Of a DNA stretch of 39,219 nt, positions 10,143 to 20,455 are shown in pieces. The stretch's first letter is position 1; each line of letters begins with the position of its first letter. The DNA is from Rachicladosporium sp. CCFEE 5018 (taxonomy: Eukaryota; Ascomycota; Dothideomycetes; Cladosporiales; Cladosporiaceae): assembly GCA_002077045.2 (NCBI GenBank), contig KZ111217.1:1-39219 (forward strand). The letters are read 5' to 3'. The notes under the pieces are model-generated. The model ran no database searches. It was given only the letters and a program-made list of their open reading frames with translations, and had not been told where the DNA came from. The position numbers and the translations under genes are program-made.

Positions 10143-13100
10143 TTGACCACACCAAATGGACTATCACACAGTACAATGTCAATAAAAGCAAAGACAAGGT
10201 CCAGCACCACTTCCTCCAGGAGCTAGACCCTCAGGTACACCAGGTGGTGGCTATCCAAGAGCCATGGCTAAACCCAAACCCTGGACAACACACTACAGTC
10301 CAGCACCCAGCCTATCACCTTGTATTCCCACAGCATGCGAAGAGCAGGACCTGCATCTACATTAGCAAGGCCCTAGACATCACCCAGTGGAGAAGAGAAG
10401 AGACACCAGAGGCTGCAGGAGGTAATATCACCTCGGTCAGCCTGAACACCCAGCAGGGCAAGATCTGGGTTCACAGCCTATACAATCCTCCTCCACAATC
10501 ACATAGCAGCCAGGAACTCGGCACCCTGGAATGGATCCCAGAGATCCTCTCCCAGGAGGGAGCCCACATCCTAGCAGGAGACTTCAACCTTCACCACCCA
10601 AGATGGGGAGGGAATGCTGTCTACACACACCACAACGTTGCAGACAGCTTGATTGGAACCTCACAAAGCCTAGGGATGGATCTGGTTACACCCCAGGGCA
10701 TGGTGACCTGGAAGACTAGAGGAAGTCAGAGCACCCTAGACCTAGCCTTTGTTTCACAGTCAATCTCAGACACAGTACTTAGCTGTCAAGTTGAAGAAGC
10801 CCTAGAGTCCTCCTCAGATCACCTCCCAATCTGTATAGAGCTCAACATACAGCCAAGACAGAAGAGGGATTCCCCTCTAAGACCACAGTGGAAGGAGGCT
10901 AATTGGGACATGGTCAATCTGCAGCTTGAACTTAAGCTTCAAGATTGGAGCCAACAACAGCTCTGTACTAGGGAGGACATTGATAACAGGGTGGACCAGA
11001 TCACAACAGCTATTCAGGAGACAATTAGAGACTATATCCCACTAGCTAAGCCCTCCCTTATGGCACAGGGATACTGGACACTCCAGTGCTCAAGGGCAGT
11101 CAAAGAGGCAAGGCAGGCAAGAAGACAATGGACTACTAGACAGACAGAGGAGAGCTGGATCCTGTACAACCAGGCCACAAACAGGAAGAAGGCTCAGATC
11201 AGGAGAGACAAAGCACAGGGCTGGAGAGTAGCTGTAGCTGAAGCAGCAAGGGACCTAAGCAAGATCTGGAAGCTAGGCAAGTGGGCTAGGAAAGACCCTA
11301 GGGACACAAATGCCCTACCACAGGTCCCTGACATTCTGGACAAAGCTGGAAGATTACAGGACACAGAGGAGGGGAAAGCCAAGGCCATGGCAGAGCACTT
11401 CTTCCCTCCACCAGTCCAGGCAGACATAAGTGACATTCCTGGCACAGCCTACCCAGAAGACATCGCTAGGATTCCACAGAGCATAGAGGCAGCTGAGGTG
11501 GAGGACATCCTCAAAGGCCTACCAAGTGACAAAGCACCAGGTCCAGACAAGATCCCAAACAGATTCCTGAAGTACTGTAGGGACACACTAAGCAGGCCCC
11601 TGGCTATACTCTTCACAGCCTGTATCACAATTGGATACCACCCAAGACAGTTCAAGGAGTCCAACACCGTTGTCCTTAAGAAGCCACAGAAGTCAAGATA
11701 CGACACCCCAAAGTCATACAGACCAATTGCCCTCCTCAATACCCTAGGAAAGACACTTGAGAAGGCAGTAGCTAACAGGCTCTCCAGAGCAGCTGAGACC
11801 TACAGCCTGTTCCCTGGGGAACAAATGGGAGCTAGACCACAGAGGTCAACTCTCTCTGCAATTGAACTCCTTACTGAACAGGTGTACACAATCTGGGGAC
11901 AGGATAAGGGCCTTGTGGCCTCAATGCTGAGTCTAGACATCTCTGGGGCATTTGATAATGTCTCCCACACTAGGCTCATTCATAACATGAGGCAAGCTGG
12001 AATCCCAGGGTGGCTCACAGACTTTGTGCAGTCCTTCCTCCAGGAAAGGACCACATCTATGATCCTAGGACCATACCAGGGACCTCAGATCCCTACCTGC
12101 ACTGGGATCCCACAGGGGTCAACTCTGTCTCCTATTCTATTCCTTTTCTTTGTTAGAACACTTCTGCCAATGCTAGAGACACCAAGGTCCTCTGCTGGGG
12201 GATTTGTAGATGACACAAACATCCTAGCCTGGTCATACTCTACCGAGGAGAATTGCAGGATCCTCACAGCTCAGCATGAGAAATGTGAGGAGTGGGCAAA
12301 GAAACATGGAGTCAAGTTTGCACCAGAGAAATACCAGCTTATCCACTTCACTAGAGCAAGGAAAAGGCACAACCTTAAGGCCACTATACAGATCCAGGGA
12401 CATACCACTCAACCATGCACCTCCCTCAGACTCCTAGGAGTATACCTGGACCCTAAGCTCAAGTGGGGAGCACATATCAAGCAGATACAGCAGAAGGCAG
12501 AGATTCAGACACAGTCCCTGACTAGGCTTACATACTCAACCTGGGGAGCCACTTTTCAGAAGGCTAAGACCCTCTATGATGTTGTAATTAGGACAGCCCT
12601 AACCTATGGAGCACAGGTCTGGGCTCAGCCAGACAAGAAAGGCAAGATTCCAGGCAGCCTCACTAAGCCAATCCAGGCTATCCAGACCAAGTGTCTTAGG
12701 ACAATCACAGGTGCATACAAGACGACTAGCTCTAGGATGGTGCACCATGAAACAGCCACTCTCCCAATCCAGGAATACCTGACCCAGCTCAGGGTGCAAT
12801 ACTCAAAGGCCTCCTCAACACACCAAGCCCAAGACACCATTCAAGCAGCCACAGCTAAGATTAGGAGACCATATAATGGTAGCAAGAGGGCACCACAGAG
12901 GGAGCTAGACCTGGTCACTTGGGACTCTATCCCAGAAGGCAGGCCTAGGGAGTCTATCCAGGAGAAGGCTAAGAGGATGGCCTACAGGACATGGGAAAAG
13001 AGCTGGCTAGTCCAGGACAATCACCTAGCCCTGGATAGGAACCCTGCAGACCCAACATTATGGCAGGCTGCATACTTCTACAGGGACAAGGCAGGGAAGG

Positions 13101-13519
13101 AGAGGATGGACTTCAAAGACACTCCATCTAAACTACACATCAGCCTGAAGAGGGCACAGAGTAGCATTGCAACACAGCTTAGGAGTGGCCATGTAGGGCT
13201 GAACTCCTACCTACACAGGAGAAGAGTGCCAGGAGTCAATTCACCAAAATGCCAGTGTGGCTACCCCTCTCAGAATGTCAAGCACATGGTGATGAGCTGC
13301 AAGCTCTGGGTACAAGGGAGAGGAGATATCTGGAGGCAAGCAAAGGACAGATCATTTAGGGCTATGATGAACAGCCCAGATGACCTAAAAAGGATCACCC
13401 AGTGGATCCTAGATGAAGGATACATCACACCATTCAAACTGGCAGAAGAGACTGAAAGGGAGCTAGAAAGGAGGGAGGAAGCAGGCAAGAGGAGGATGCT
13501 TACTCATGACAAGGAGTAG
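10139..13519 (+). CDS. LINE ORF2, endonuclease-reverse transcriptase
   Basis: The 1126-aa polyprotein performs target-primed reverse transcription. The N-terminal apurinic-type endonuclease shows catalytic Glu41 in IQEPW, GDFN (147-150), TLDLAF (199-204) and SDHLP (226-230). The reverse transcriptase has YRPIALLNTLGKTLEK (about 528-543), LDISGAFDNV with Asp601, GIPQGSTLSPILF (657-669) and the active site FVDD (690-693, F in place of the common Y/A). A C-terminal CCHC-type motif C-x-C-x8-H-x4-C lies near 1039-1055. I see no RNase H domain between RT and this motif, although many Tad-clade members have one. The start codon lies inside the ORF1 stop (ATGA), suggesting translation by termination-reinitiation. 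All catalytic residues I can identify are present. Confidence 0.95.
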   Translation: MIDHTKWTITQYNVNKSKDKVQHHFLQELDPQVHQVVAIQEPWLNPNPGQHTTVQHPAYHLVFPQHAKSRTCIYISKALDITQWRREETPEAAGGNITSVSLNTQQGKIWVHSLYNPPPQSHSSQELGTLEWIPEILSQEGAHILAGDFNLHHPRWGGNAVYTHHNVADSLIGTSQSLGMDLVTPQGMVTWKTRGSQSTLDLAFVSQSISDTVLSCQVEEALESSSDHLPICIELNIQPRQKRDSPLRPQWKEANWDMVNLQLELKLQDWSQQQLCTREDIDNRVDQITTAIQETIRDYIPLAKPSLMAQGYWTLQCSRAVKEARQARRQWTTRQTEESWILYNQATNRKKAQIRRDKAQGWRVAVAEAARDLSKIWKLGKWARKDPRDTNALPQVPDILDKAGRLQDTEEGKAKAMAEHFFPPPVQADISDIPGTAYPEDIARIPQSIEAAEVEDILKGLPSDKAPGPDKIPNRFLKYCRDTLSRPLAILFTACITIGYHPRQFKESNTVVLKKPQKSRYDTPKSYRPIALLNTLGKTLEKAVANRLSRAAETYSLFPGEQMGARPQRSTLSAIELLTEQVYTIWGQDKGLVASMLSLDISGAFDNVSHTRLIHNMRQAGIPGWLTDFVQSFLQERTTSMILGPYQGPQIPTCTGIPQGSTLSPILFLFFVRTLLPMLETPRSSAGGFVDDTNILAWSYSTEENCRILTAQHEKCEEWAKKHGVKFAPEKYQLIHFTRARKRHNLKATIQIQGHTTQPCTSLRLLGVYLDPKLKWGAHIKQIQQKAEIQTQSLTRLTYSTWGATFQKAKTLYDVVIRTALTYGAQVWAQPDKKGKIPGSLTKPIQAIQTKCLRTITGAYKTTSSRMVHHETATLPIQEYLTQLRVQYSKASSTHQAQDTIQAATAKIRRPYNGSKRAPQRELDLVTWDSIPEGRPRESIQEKAKRMAYRTWEKSWLVQDNHLALDRNPADPTLWQAAYFYRDKAGKERMDFKDTPSKLHISLKRAQSSIATQLRSGHVGLNSYLHRRRVPGVNSPKCQCGYPSQNVKHMVMSCKLWVQGRGDIWRQAKDRSFRAMMNSPDDLKRITQWILDEGYITPFKLAEETERELERREEAGKRRMLTHDKE

Positions 13520-13702
13520 GAGCATAGCTGGTACACAGCCTAGTGCACTTCCAGAAGGCAAGCTAACTGCAATAGCACGGCAAGAGACAGGGTTAAGGTT
13601 TTACCACAACAAGTGGTTTCCCTCTTATACAGTTTATAGGATAGCTTCCTGCATGGGCTACTAGAGCACCAGATCAGGCGTATGGATTCTTATCTTATCT
13701 TA
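13520..13702 (+). other. LINE 3' UTR and TTATC-repeat tail
   Basis: After the ORF2 TAG the sequence stays CpG-poor and then ends in an imperfect TTATC repeat. The last 68 bp (13635-13702) form the clean arm of the inverted repeat. AGGATAGCTTCCT near 13639-13651 has complementary ends (AGGA/TCCT) that could form a small hairpin. Confidence 0.7.
13635..13702 (-). repeat. Right arm of the 68-bp inverted repeat (clean arm)
   Basis: It is the 3' terminal segment of the intact LINE and the inverted match of 8572-8639. It keeps CA, TG and CC where the left arm has TA and TT. Confidence 0.85.
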
Positions 13703-15121
13703 TCTATATCTCTTTACCTATACCTTACATTTCTCGTACTGATCTGTAAATCCTATAGTTCTCCTCTATAGAGTAGGACTAGGCTAAAAGGTTTATATTA
13801 TCTATAAATCCCCCTACTAAAGTCCTTAGGGTTTCTAGTAATAGGAGGAGGGTCCTTATAGAGAATAGGAATAGTACTAGAGAAAAAGTAGATCCTAATG
13901 GTTTTTTGTTGTAAGTATAAAACTAAGAGCCCTACAATGTTCCTCGGATAATTGTTATAGTCTAAAATTTAGAGAGGCAGATATCGTCGTAGTAGTAGTT
14001 TAGAAAGTAGAGAAAACAGGTGTCGAAGAGTCTATAGCAACTAAGTTCGAGTACGCTACGCTATTTAGAGGTTTATATTTTCAGGTCTATTAGCTGTCTC
14101 TCTATAAGGGTTATGTATTTTAATAGTGGCTTTCCCGGCTATTATAGTTAGTTAGTTATGTCTAACGGATAAGTAGATATTAGTAGAGCATTTCTAGCTA
14201 TATAGTATCTTTTTTAATATTGCGATCCTATAAATATATAGGTCTTTACTTATGATTATAAGTAAGAAGTCTACTGTCCTCTATCCTGTTAGTCTATAAC
14301 CTATAACTTAATACCGCGTCGCTCTATAGCAGCGCTAGCACCGTAGTTACCGGTCTTAAGAAACAGCTATAACAATACTACGCCGTAGCGTTATTTAAAC
14401 CCGTACGGCAAAATTAGTTGCTATCGTAACTAATACTAGCGTCTAACGGTTTTAATAGTCCCTATAGGTAGGCGGTATAATAGTACGAACTATCGAAACG
14501 GAAGGAGGGTAGGTTAAGATACCTATATTAAATTATAAGCGAGCTATACCTAAATGCTAGAGGGCGCGTAAAGAACTATGCCGTATACGTTAGCAATAGC
14601 TATACCGGTCTTACGCTATAGAACAAACCTCGTACTATTCCTCCCTACGTGTAAGTGTCACTAAGTGAACAAGTTAATGCTTTATAGAGTAGAAACGGAC
14701 GACATTAAGAGTCGAGAGTCTATACTTCGCACCTAAGTGCCTCCCTAGAACAATGCTATAACTCCGTCGTCTCCACTTATTCTCGAAAGCTGCATCGAGG
14801 TTAATGTAGTAACCTTACCGCATCCTTTAATTAAATTTCTAACACGAACCGCTAATTCTTATATAAGGTATACGCGCGCCCTAATCTAGTCTTCGCGTGA
14901 GCGAGGCAATTTCGATATCGTAGGGACTATCTACTGTCTCTATAAGCCCTGCCGAAGGGTAGATAACTAGATCGCAAGATCGCGAAGCACGATACGATGT
15001 AACATAATTAGTTATACCGAGACACTACGCTAAATTACGTAGAGGCTTCGGCGAAGTCTGCGCCGAAAGTCCTACAACCCGTATAGCACTAACGAGGTCG
15101 AAAGATTGAGCATATACTGGT
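13703..15121. repeat. RIP-like AT-rich island, right flank of the LINE
   Basis: The same signature as the left flank appears here: dense TA and CG, few CA/TG, and no frame of 60 codons or more. The second copy of ATACCTTACA is at 13720-13729. The RIP-like composition fades at about 15120. No ancestral element can be named by eye. Confidence 0.8.
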
Positions 15122-15818
15122 CTAAGGTCTAGAGGGTAGGCTTAATCCTAACTGCTTTATGATACTAGCCCCTGCTAGACCAGTTGTCGATGACATTCGC
15201 GATCTGTACCTCCCGCTATTCGCATCATCGTTGGGGCTTACAGTGAGTACGTTGCCTTTCGATATCTGTCTTTGAGGCATGAATGTCCACGCGGAAAGTA
15301 AACCAGTAACAGAGAGATGGGAAAGCGAATCACATCGACTGTGAAGAAGCACGATGTTCGATGTACCGATGTATGCCGGAAAGGAGCGGGGCCGGATATG
15401 TTCCGTGATCACATGTGCGAAGCGAATCCGAACCCGGTCTAGCCACCTCCTAAAGTTTCTGAAGCATGCCATCGTATCGTGTACCATCGTACGTTCATGC
15501 CATGGGCTTCCGGTGCGTTACTTGATCATTCCTAAGATCTTGTTTGGGGCGAAGCCAGACGTCGCTGTCCGGATCCCGCATAGCGTGACTACCCAAACTT
15601 AGCCGTGTGATCTTCCTCTTTACCACGTTACAAGCTCCATTTTCCTCCTCTCGAATGGAACACCCTTCGCGAGAAAACCATCCAATTGATGGCTTGATGA
15701 TCAGCCATCCGGCAGCCGCAGCGTTCGATTGCACCACCAGTGCGCACGCAAACACCTCGGATGTGTGGCTTTCAAAAAGGTCATGGATACCACTGCCATA
15801 AATTGACTCTCAAAACTC
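15122..15818. other. Intergenic region, nothing recognised
   Basis: Normal composition returns. Overlapping frames exist on both strands (for example 121 codons at 15122-15487 on the minus strand), but none shows a domain or a convincing start. It includes the 3' region of the histidine kinase gene. Confidence 0.5.
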
Positions 15819-18667
15819 TCAAGTGGGCTCTCTGTCATACTGTCCGCATAGTGCCTTGATCTTAGGTACAAGTTCCGCGATTCTAAAAGGCTTCGAGATA
15901 GCGTCGTCCATCCCGCACTCCATGGCGACATTCACCTGTGCGCGTCGCGCATTCGCGGATACTGCGATGATCGGCAGGTGCCTTTCAATATCACCGCGTG
16001 CTTCGGCCGCCCTAATCTCTCGTGCGCAGGTAATCCCGTCCATGATGGGCATTTCGATATCCATGAGTATGATCGACAGGTGGATAGAGCTGGTTGTGTT
16101 GCCTTTCCAGCAAGAGGCGGTCTCAAGGAAGGTCAGCGTCTCGAGGCCGTTCGAGACGACAAAGACTTCGTGGCCCAACTTGACCAATTGCTTCTTTAAT
16201 ACCTTTTGATTGACCAGATTATCTTCGACTACCAGGACAACATACTTGGCTGCTTTTGTCTGTTGCTCGAGGGAAGGCGTCAGACTTAGGGGTCCCGAGC
16301 TGCCATGGTCCACTACTGGTGAAGGGGCCACAGGAGCGACAATGTAGAAGGCGAAAGTACTACCTACCCCAGGCTGAGATCTGACTCCGATCTCACCACC
16401 TTGCAGCTCGATGAGTTCCCTGGTAATGAAAAGCCCAAGGCCTGAGCCGCCGTACGTTGAGTGTGTCCTTGGCGATGCTTGCGCGAACCTCTCGAAGATG
16501 GCAAGTTTCTGCTCGTCATCGAAGCCACATCCACTGTCGCTGACTTTGAAGTAGACATATACTTCTGACCCAGCCTCTGCCTTGGCTATGCTGCCGTGAT
16601 TACGGTCCCGAACTGTGCTCAAGGGAACATATTCGATGCCGAGATCTTGCTCAGAGAATTTGGTTCGGGATACTTTCATACTAAGAGTGACAATCCGTGT
16701 CGCTTCTTTCTGCGTGAACTTGAGCGCGTTAGTTAGTAAGTTAATCAACACCTATAAGTATAACGGTCAGCGGATGTCGCAGACACGTGGGAAGCCTAAT
16801 AATCATCAGTATACGCACCTGCATCACTCGGCCAACGTCCAGCATGGCATAGCCAACGTCAGGTGTTTCGTTGCACTGCTCTCTAAAAACGTCCAGCGTG
16901 ACGTCGACCTTGCGCGCATCGACATCGAATACTTTCTGCGCAGACTTCAATATGTCATCGAGCCGTGAGCACGAAGGAACGATGTCAAGCAGTTTCGAGT
17001 CCAACTTGGATAAGGTGAGGATATCGTCCATGATCCGCTTTTGGTGTGCGGAGCAGCTGATGATCGTATTGACAGCCTCGGCGCTGCTGTGGTTCAATTC
17101 TTCGCATTGCATGCGGTTGTCATGAGGTAGAGAGGACATCAAGCCCCTAAGTAGGTCCTCATTCTCCATTAGATTGGAGTCAATGAGATCTGCACAGTGC
17201 ATTACCGCACCTAGAGGATTTCGAATTTCATGACAAGTCATGTCAATGAAGTTTTCTTGCTGTCGCCTTGCTTCGATGGCTTGATCTGTCCTTCGTTTCT
17301 GCTCGGTCTCAGCCCACTTGAGATGTGAGATGTCGGTGAGATGACCGGCGAAGGTAGTTGCTAATCCTTCATCATTGGGTTCGGGATACACATGACAAAG
17401 AACCCAGGTTGGTCCTTTGCCGGGCCCTAGACCAGTCCATGGTTTTTGGAAGCGGAACTGGAAAGTCTTGGCTGTATTGGTTTCCAGCATACTCTTCCAT
17501 CCCTCAGCAACAATAGCAAGATCTCCGTCGACGACGAGCTTGGCCCAGTCTACGTCTTCGAAGTCCACCACCGGGTGACCAGTAATGCTATGCCACGCCC
17601 GATTACAGTAAGTGATCTGTCCGTAAGTCAGTGACTTTCGAGTAATGATCCAAGTAATCTGCAGGAATACATGAGCGTACCTGCATGTTCGTGTCTACGA
17701 TGTAGATTCCCACATTGGCCTCGTCCGCGAACTTCGTGAACCGCCTCTCACTAATCTGGGCACGCTCTAGTATTTCAGCTCTCCTCACAGCCTCACTTTC
17801 GTTGTGCTTCGTCGCTGCGATGTCAGTAATGCAGCCGGAGACACCAACGACCTGGCCATCCCTGTCCTTCACGGGTAGACATGCCGCCAAAACCCATTGG
17901 CCTTGGGTGTCTTCCTGACCATCCAACATGGTGGCAGCAGGTCGTTTCCACCGCATTTCGAACGTTGACGACCTGCCTTCAGATATCGAGACCCAATGTT
18001 CCATGAGGCCAGACCTCTCTTCTTCGAACACGCAGTCCAACCATGAGAAGCCCGAGGAATCCGCGCGAGGGTGCCCGCTAAGCTTGTAGAAAGCTTCATT
18101 GGCATAGTTAAGATTGCCATCCAGGGCGTACTCGAAGAAGCCCACGTCAATCATCTCCATTGTTGCATGCATTGACGCGAGCCGGGTGGTAGCGCAGCCT
18201 TGGTCCAGAAGAGAATTTTTGGCATTTTCATTGCGAAACTTGGGATGCTCCACGAGTAATGGCTCGTATACCAAATGCTCGACTGGTCTACTCTCTTCGG
18301 AACGGCCGTTCCCCATTGCGCATGCAGAATATGCCCTGTTCTCGTCCTTGTCCTGCCATTGCACCACTCTCCATCTGTTTTCTACCACATAGCCAAACAC
18401 TGAGCGGCCATCAAGGTACTCCGAGAATGTAGCCATACTCTGGTCGGCATTGATGATCCATGACTGCAACCTTGATCGCGCTCCATCGCGTGGCTCATCA
18501 TTGTTGAAGGTATCGCGTATTAGACTAGCTTTTGATTGCAGCGCATTGTTCGTGAAACTCGGACGCGGTGCTGCGGCTTTGGCGTCGTCTAGTACTGCCT
18601 GCGTATCGAAGATGCATGTTGGCCTCGGGTCTACGTGCAGGAAGACTCTGATCTGGACGAAGTCCAT
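15819..18667 (-). CDS. Hybrid histidine kinase (PAS-PAS-HisKA-HATPase-REC), three exons
   Basis: The model joins exon 1 (18667-17681), exon 2 (17616-16819) and exon 3 (16751-15819) into 905 aa; both introns (64 and 67 nt, GT-AG, CTGAC branch-like site) fall between codons and keep frame. The protein is a soluble two-component sensor without membrane segments. PAS 1 spans about 172-285 and PAS 2 about 307-425, the latter split by intron 1. The H-box CHEIRNPLG carries phospho-acceptor His458. The ATPase has the N-box LINLLTNALKF (597-607), G1 SDSGCGF (666-672), the F-box FERFAQAS and G2 GGSGLGLF (696-703). The receiver has acidic pair Glu771/Asp772, phospho-acceptor Asp826 in LMDIEMPIMDG, and Lys882 in SKPF. 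All phosphorelay residues are present, so it should work with an Hpt protein encoded elsewhere. The signal is unknown; PAS domains suggest redox, light or small-ligand sensing. Confidence 0.92.
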
Positions 18668-18876
18668 GGGTGCCGTACGCCGACTGTTACAGCTATCGTG
18701 GACGATCTCTCACATCCAGCGTCTTCACATAGCACCTCTGATCGACTCCTACCATTACGCTCATATTACAGAAACCCGATAACAAAACATATTTCGATAG
18801 ATGGAAATCGCGCTCTGTAAGTCTACGGCTAGAAGGCTTTCCGGTAACGCGGGGCACGGGGGCGTTTCAAAAACTT
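18668..18876. other. Histidine kinase upstream region and partial terminal repeat
   Basis: It holds the kinase promoter side. GAAGGCTTTCCGG at 18832-18844, preceded by TA, repeats the start of the Fot1/Pogo-type terminal repeat at 18877 and may be a second, damaged end. Confidence 0.4.
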
Positions 18877-18906
18877 GAAGGCTTTCCGGGAACGTGCACG
18901 TCCCTG
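18877..18906 (+). repeat. Terminal inverted repeat of a Fot1/Pogo-type relic
   Basis: The 30-bp segment starts GAAGGCTTTCCGGG and ends CGTGCACGTCCCTG. Its reverse complement matches 37978-38007 at 27 of 30 positions. It lies on the 3' side of the transposase relic at 19181-19912, facing inward as a terminal repeat should. Confidence 0.65.
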
Positions 18907-18940
18907 CAACTTGCACACTATCCTCGACACCCTGGCTTCG

Positions 18941-19038
18941 GCTATACAGAGGATTGATACGGCGAGGCTTCAAGAAGAGACAGCTGAGCGCTATACAGAG
19001 GACTGACACGGCGAGGCTTGAAGAGGATCGAGACAAGA
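18941..19038. repeat. Two-copy imperfect tandem repeat, 49-bp unit
   Basis: Units begin at 18941 and 18990 with GCTATACAGAGGA; the first 38 bases differ at only four positions before the copies diverge. It lies inside the transposon relic between terminal repeat and transposase remnant. Confidence 0.65.
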
Positions 19039-19180
19039 GACCTTTTCGAGCGACTACAAGGGACCTTCCCGTGGCGCGACAAACTGCTCGCACCGCGAGG
19101 GTGCAATGGCATCAGAGGGGGAGGATACTGGCGCAACCACAATTCGACCTTTGGCTTACTGTAGCGATCAAACATAATGA

Positions 19181-19912
19181 TTAGTCAGTCCATACGAAGA
19201 TGGTCATTTGTCTAGCCAGTTGGAGATGAGCTAAGATAGCCTGTATACTATGATGTATCGCATTCCTATGTCCCACATCGATCGGAGCTAGTATAAGCGC
19301 TGTTCCATCTACATAGATTGTTGCAACAAGCGTAATCCACTCACGATTACCATCTTGGAGATTGCCGCGTATGGCATCCCCTTCAGATAGCGCCGTTGTG
19401 AAGATGCGCTTGGACTTAGCAAGCATGCCAAACATGAAGCCCTTTTCATCCATGTTGTACATGTTCTTCTCTTCTATCTCATACTGCTTGATCTTCTGGG
19501 CTAAAAGGCTGTACTACCACTCGAACTCAGCATACGACTCCGCCTGTTGCCTCACACCATCCATAGGCTTGAGATATCGAGATGAAAGGACGTCTGCATG
19601 CCTCTAACAAAATCTGTGGACCCGGTTTTTTCCTGGCTGCGTCCCAGCAATCTCAGCAGCGAAACTTGTGACCATTGAGGGCGTAGGAGGGCGGTGTAGG
19701 AGTAACAGCTTGTTGATGTAGCCTATTAGAGTGGTTTCCTGTGCTTGGAGGAGAAGTTGCTGAGAAATGTGTTTCTAAGCTGCTGTTGTAGCTTTTCCTC
19801 AAAATCTCTTCGACAGATGGCCACGATCGACGCCGTACTTCTCAGCTAGTGCAGGAATGTTCGGATTGTCAGTAGCTATTAGCTCTGCAAGCGCTGTGTC
19901 TATAGCTGCCAT
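19181..19912 (-). pseudogene. Fot1/Pogo-type (Tc1-mariner superfamily) transposase relic
   Basis: Reading leftward from an ATG at 19912, the frame begins with a psq/CENP-B-like helix-turn-helix (ALAELIATDN... then ALAEKYGVDRGHLSKRF) and reaches the first catalytic Asp in YNMDEKGF. It ends at a TAA at 19183-19181 before the second catalytic Asp. At least four in-frame stops interrupt it; the first is TGA at 19801-19799, where a CGA Arg codon would fit. The C-terminal half of the DDE domain is missing. It shares domain layout and the YNMDEKGF motif with the relic at 36986-37973. Confidence 0.85.
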
Positions 19913-20455
19913 CTTGGTGACGTAAAAGCAAAATGAAGATCAGACGGAACTACCAAAAAATGGAGGTGTCACGTGGGGTGTAGCCTCACACGGGGAAGAC
20001 TTCTAGTCCGGGTATATACATTCCCGGGGCAACCCTTTTGTAGCACGTGCTCCCTCCTGGCATGGACCATGGATGAACCGGGCTTGCACAAGATCTCACG
20101 TTGAACAATACTTCTTATCCACAAATCTGGTCACCGCTTCCCGCTGCCTCGCGTTATCTGTACAGTACAGCCTGCGCATACAACCAGGGCGATTCAGTTG
20201 TGTGCATTCCACCCGCGCAGGACACAGATCAACTTAGCCTCCTGGATGTCCTAGAGTCGGAAGTCTTGGGAGCCGCTTCCGGCACATCCAGTGCCATGCT
20301 CTAGCAAGCCTTCATATAGTCGTGGTGATCGTACAGTGCTGCTGGGAGGATCATCTCCTTTACTTCGGTCTTCCTCTCCTATTGGAGCTGGCGTGCATTG
20401 AATTTTAACCTGATAATGTTCGCCATCTCCAGCTTCTGCGTCTCCGTCTTCTTCA
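19913..20455. other. Intergenic region, nothing recognised
   Basis: I see no gene. The right-hand terminal repeat of the neighbouring transposon relic should lie here, but I could not find a match. Confidence 0.5.

Larger units (their letters stand above)
8640..13702 (+). mobile_element. Intact non-LTR retrotransposon (LINE, Tad-like)
   Basis: The element has two intact overlapping ORFs (Gag-like 8661-10142 and EN/RT 10139-13519), a 3' UTR of about 180 bp and a 3' tail built from TTATC repeats (about 13688-13703) instead of poly(A). The 5' end is uncertain: the first ATG follows the left inverted-repeat arm by only 21 bp. The coding part is very poor in CpG and rich in CA/TG, the opposite of the flanks, so it entered after the flanks were mutated and has not itself been hit. 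It appears structurally capable of activity. Confidence 0.88.

Noticed and set aside
8560..13729. Reading the LINE unit as a DNA transposon because of its inverted repeat and direct repeat
   Set aside because: It encodes an endonuclease-RT and no transposase, and the 3' tail is LINE-like; the inverted repeat needs another explanation.
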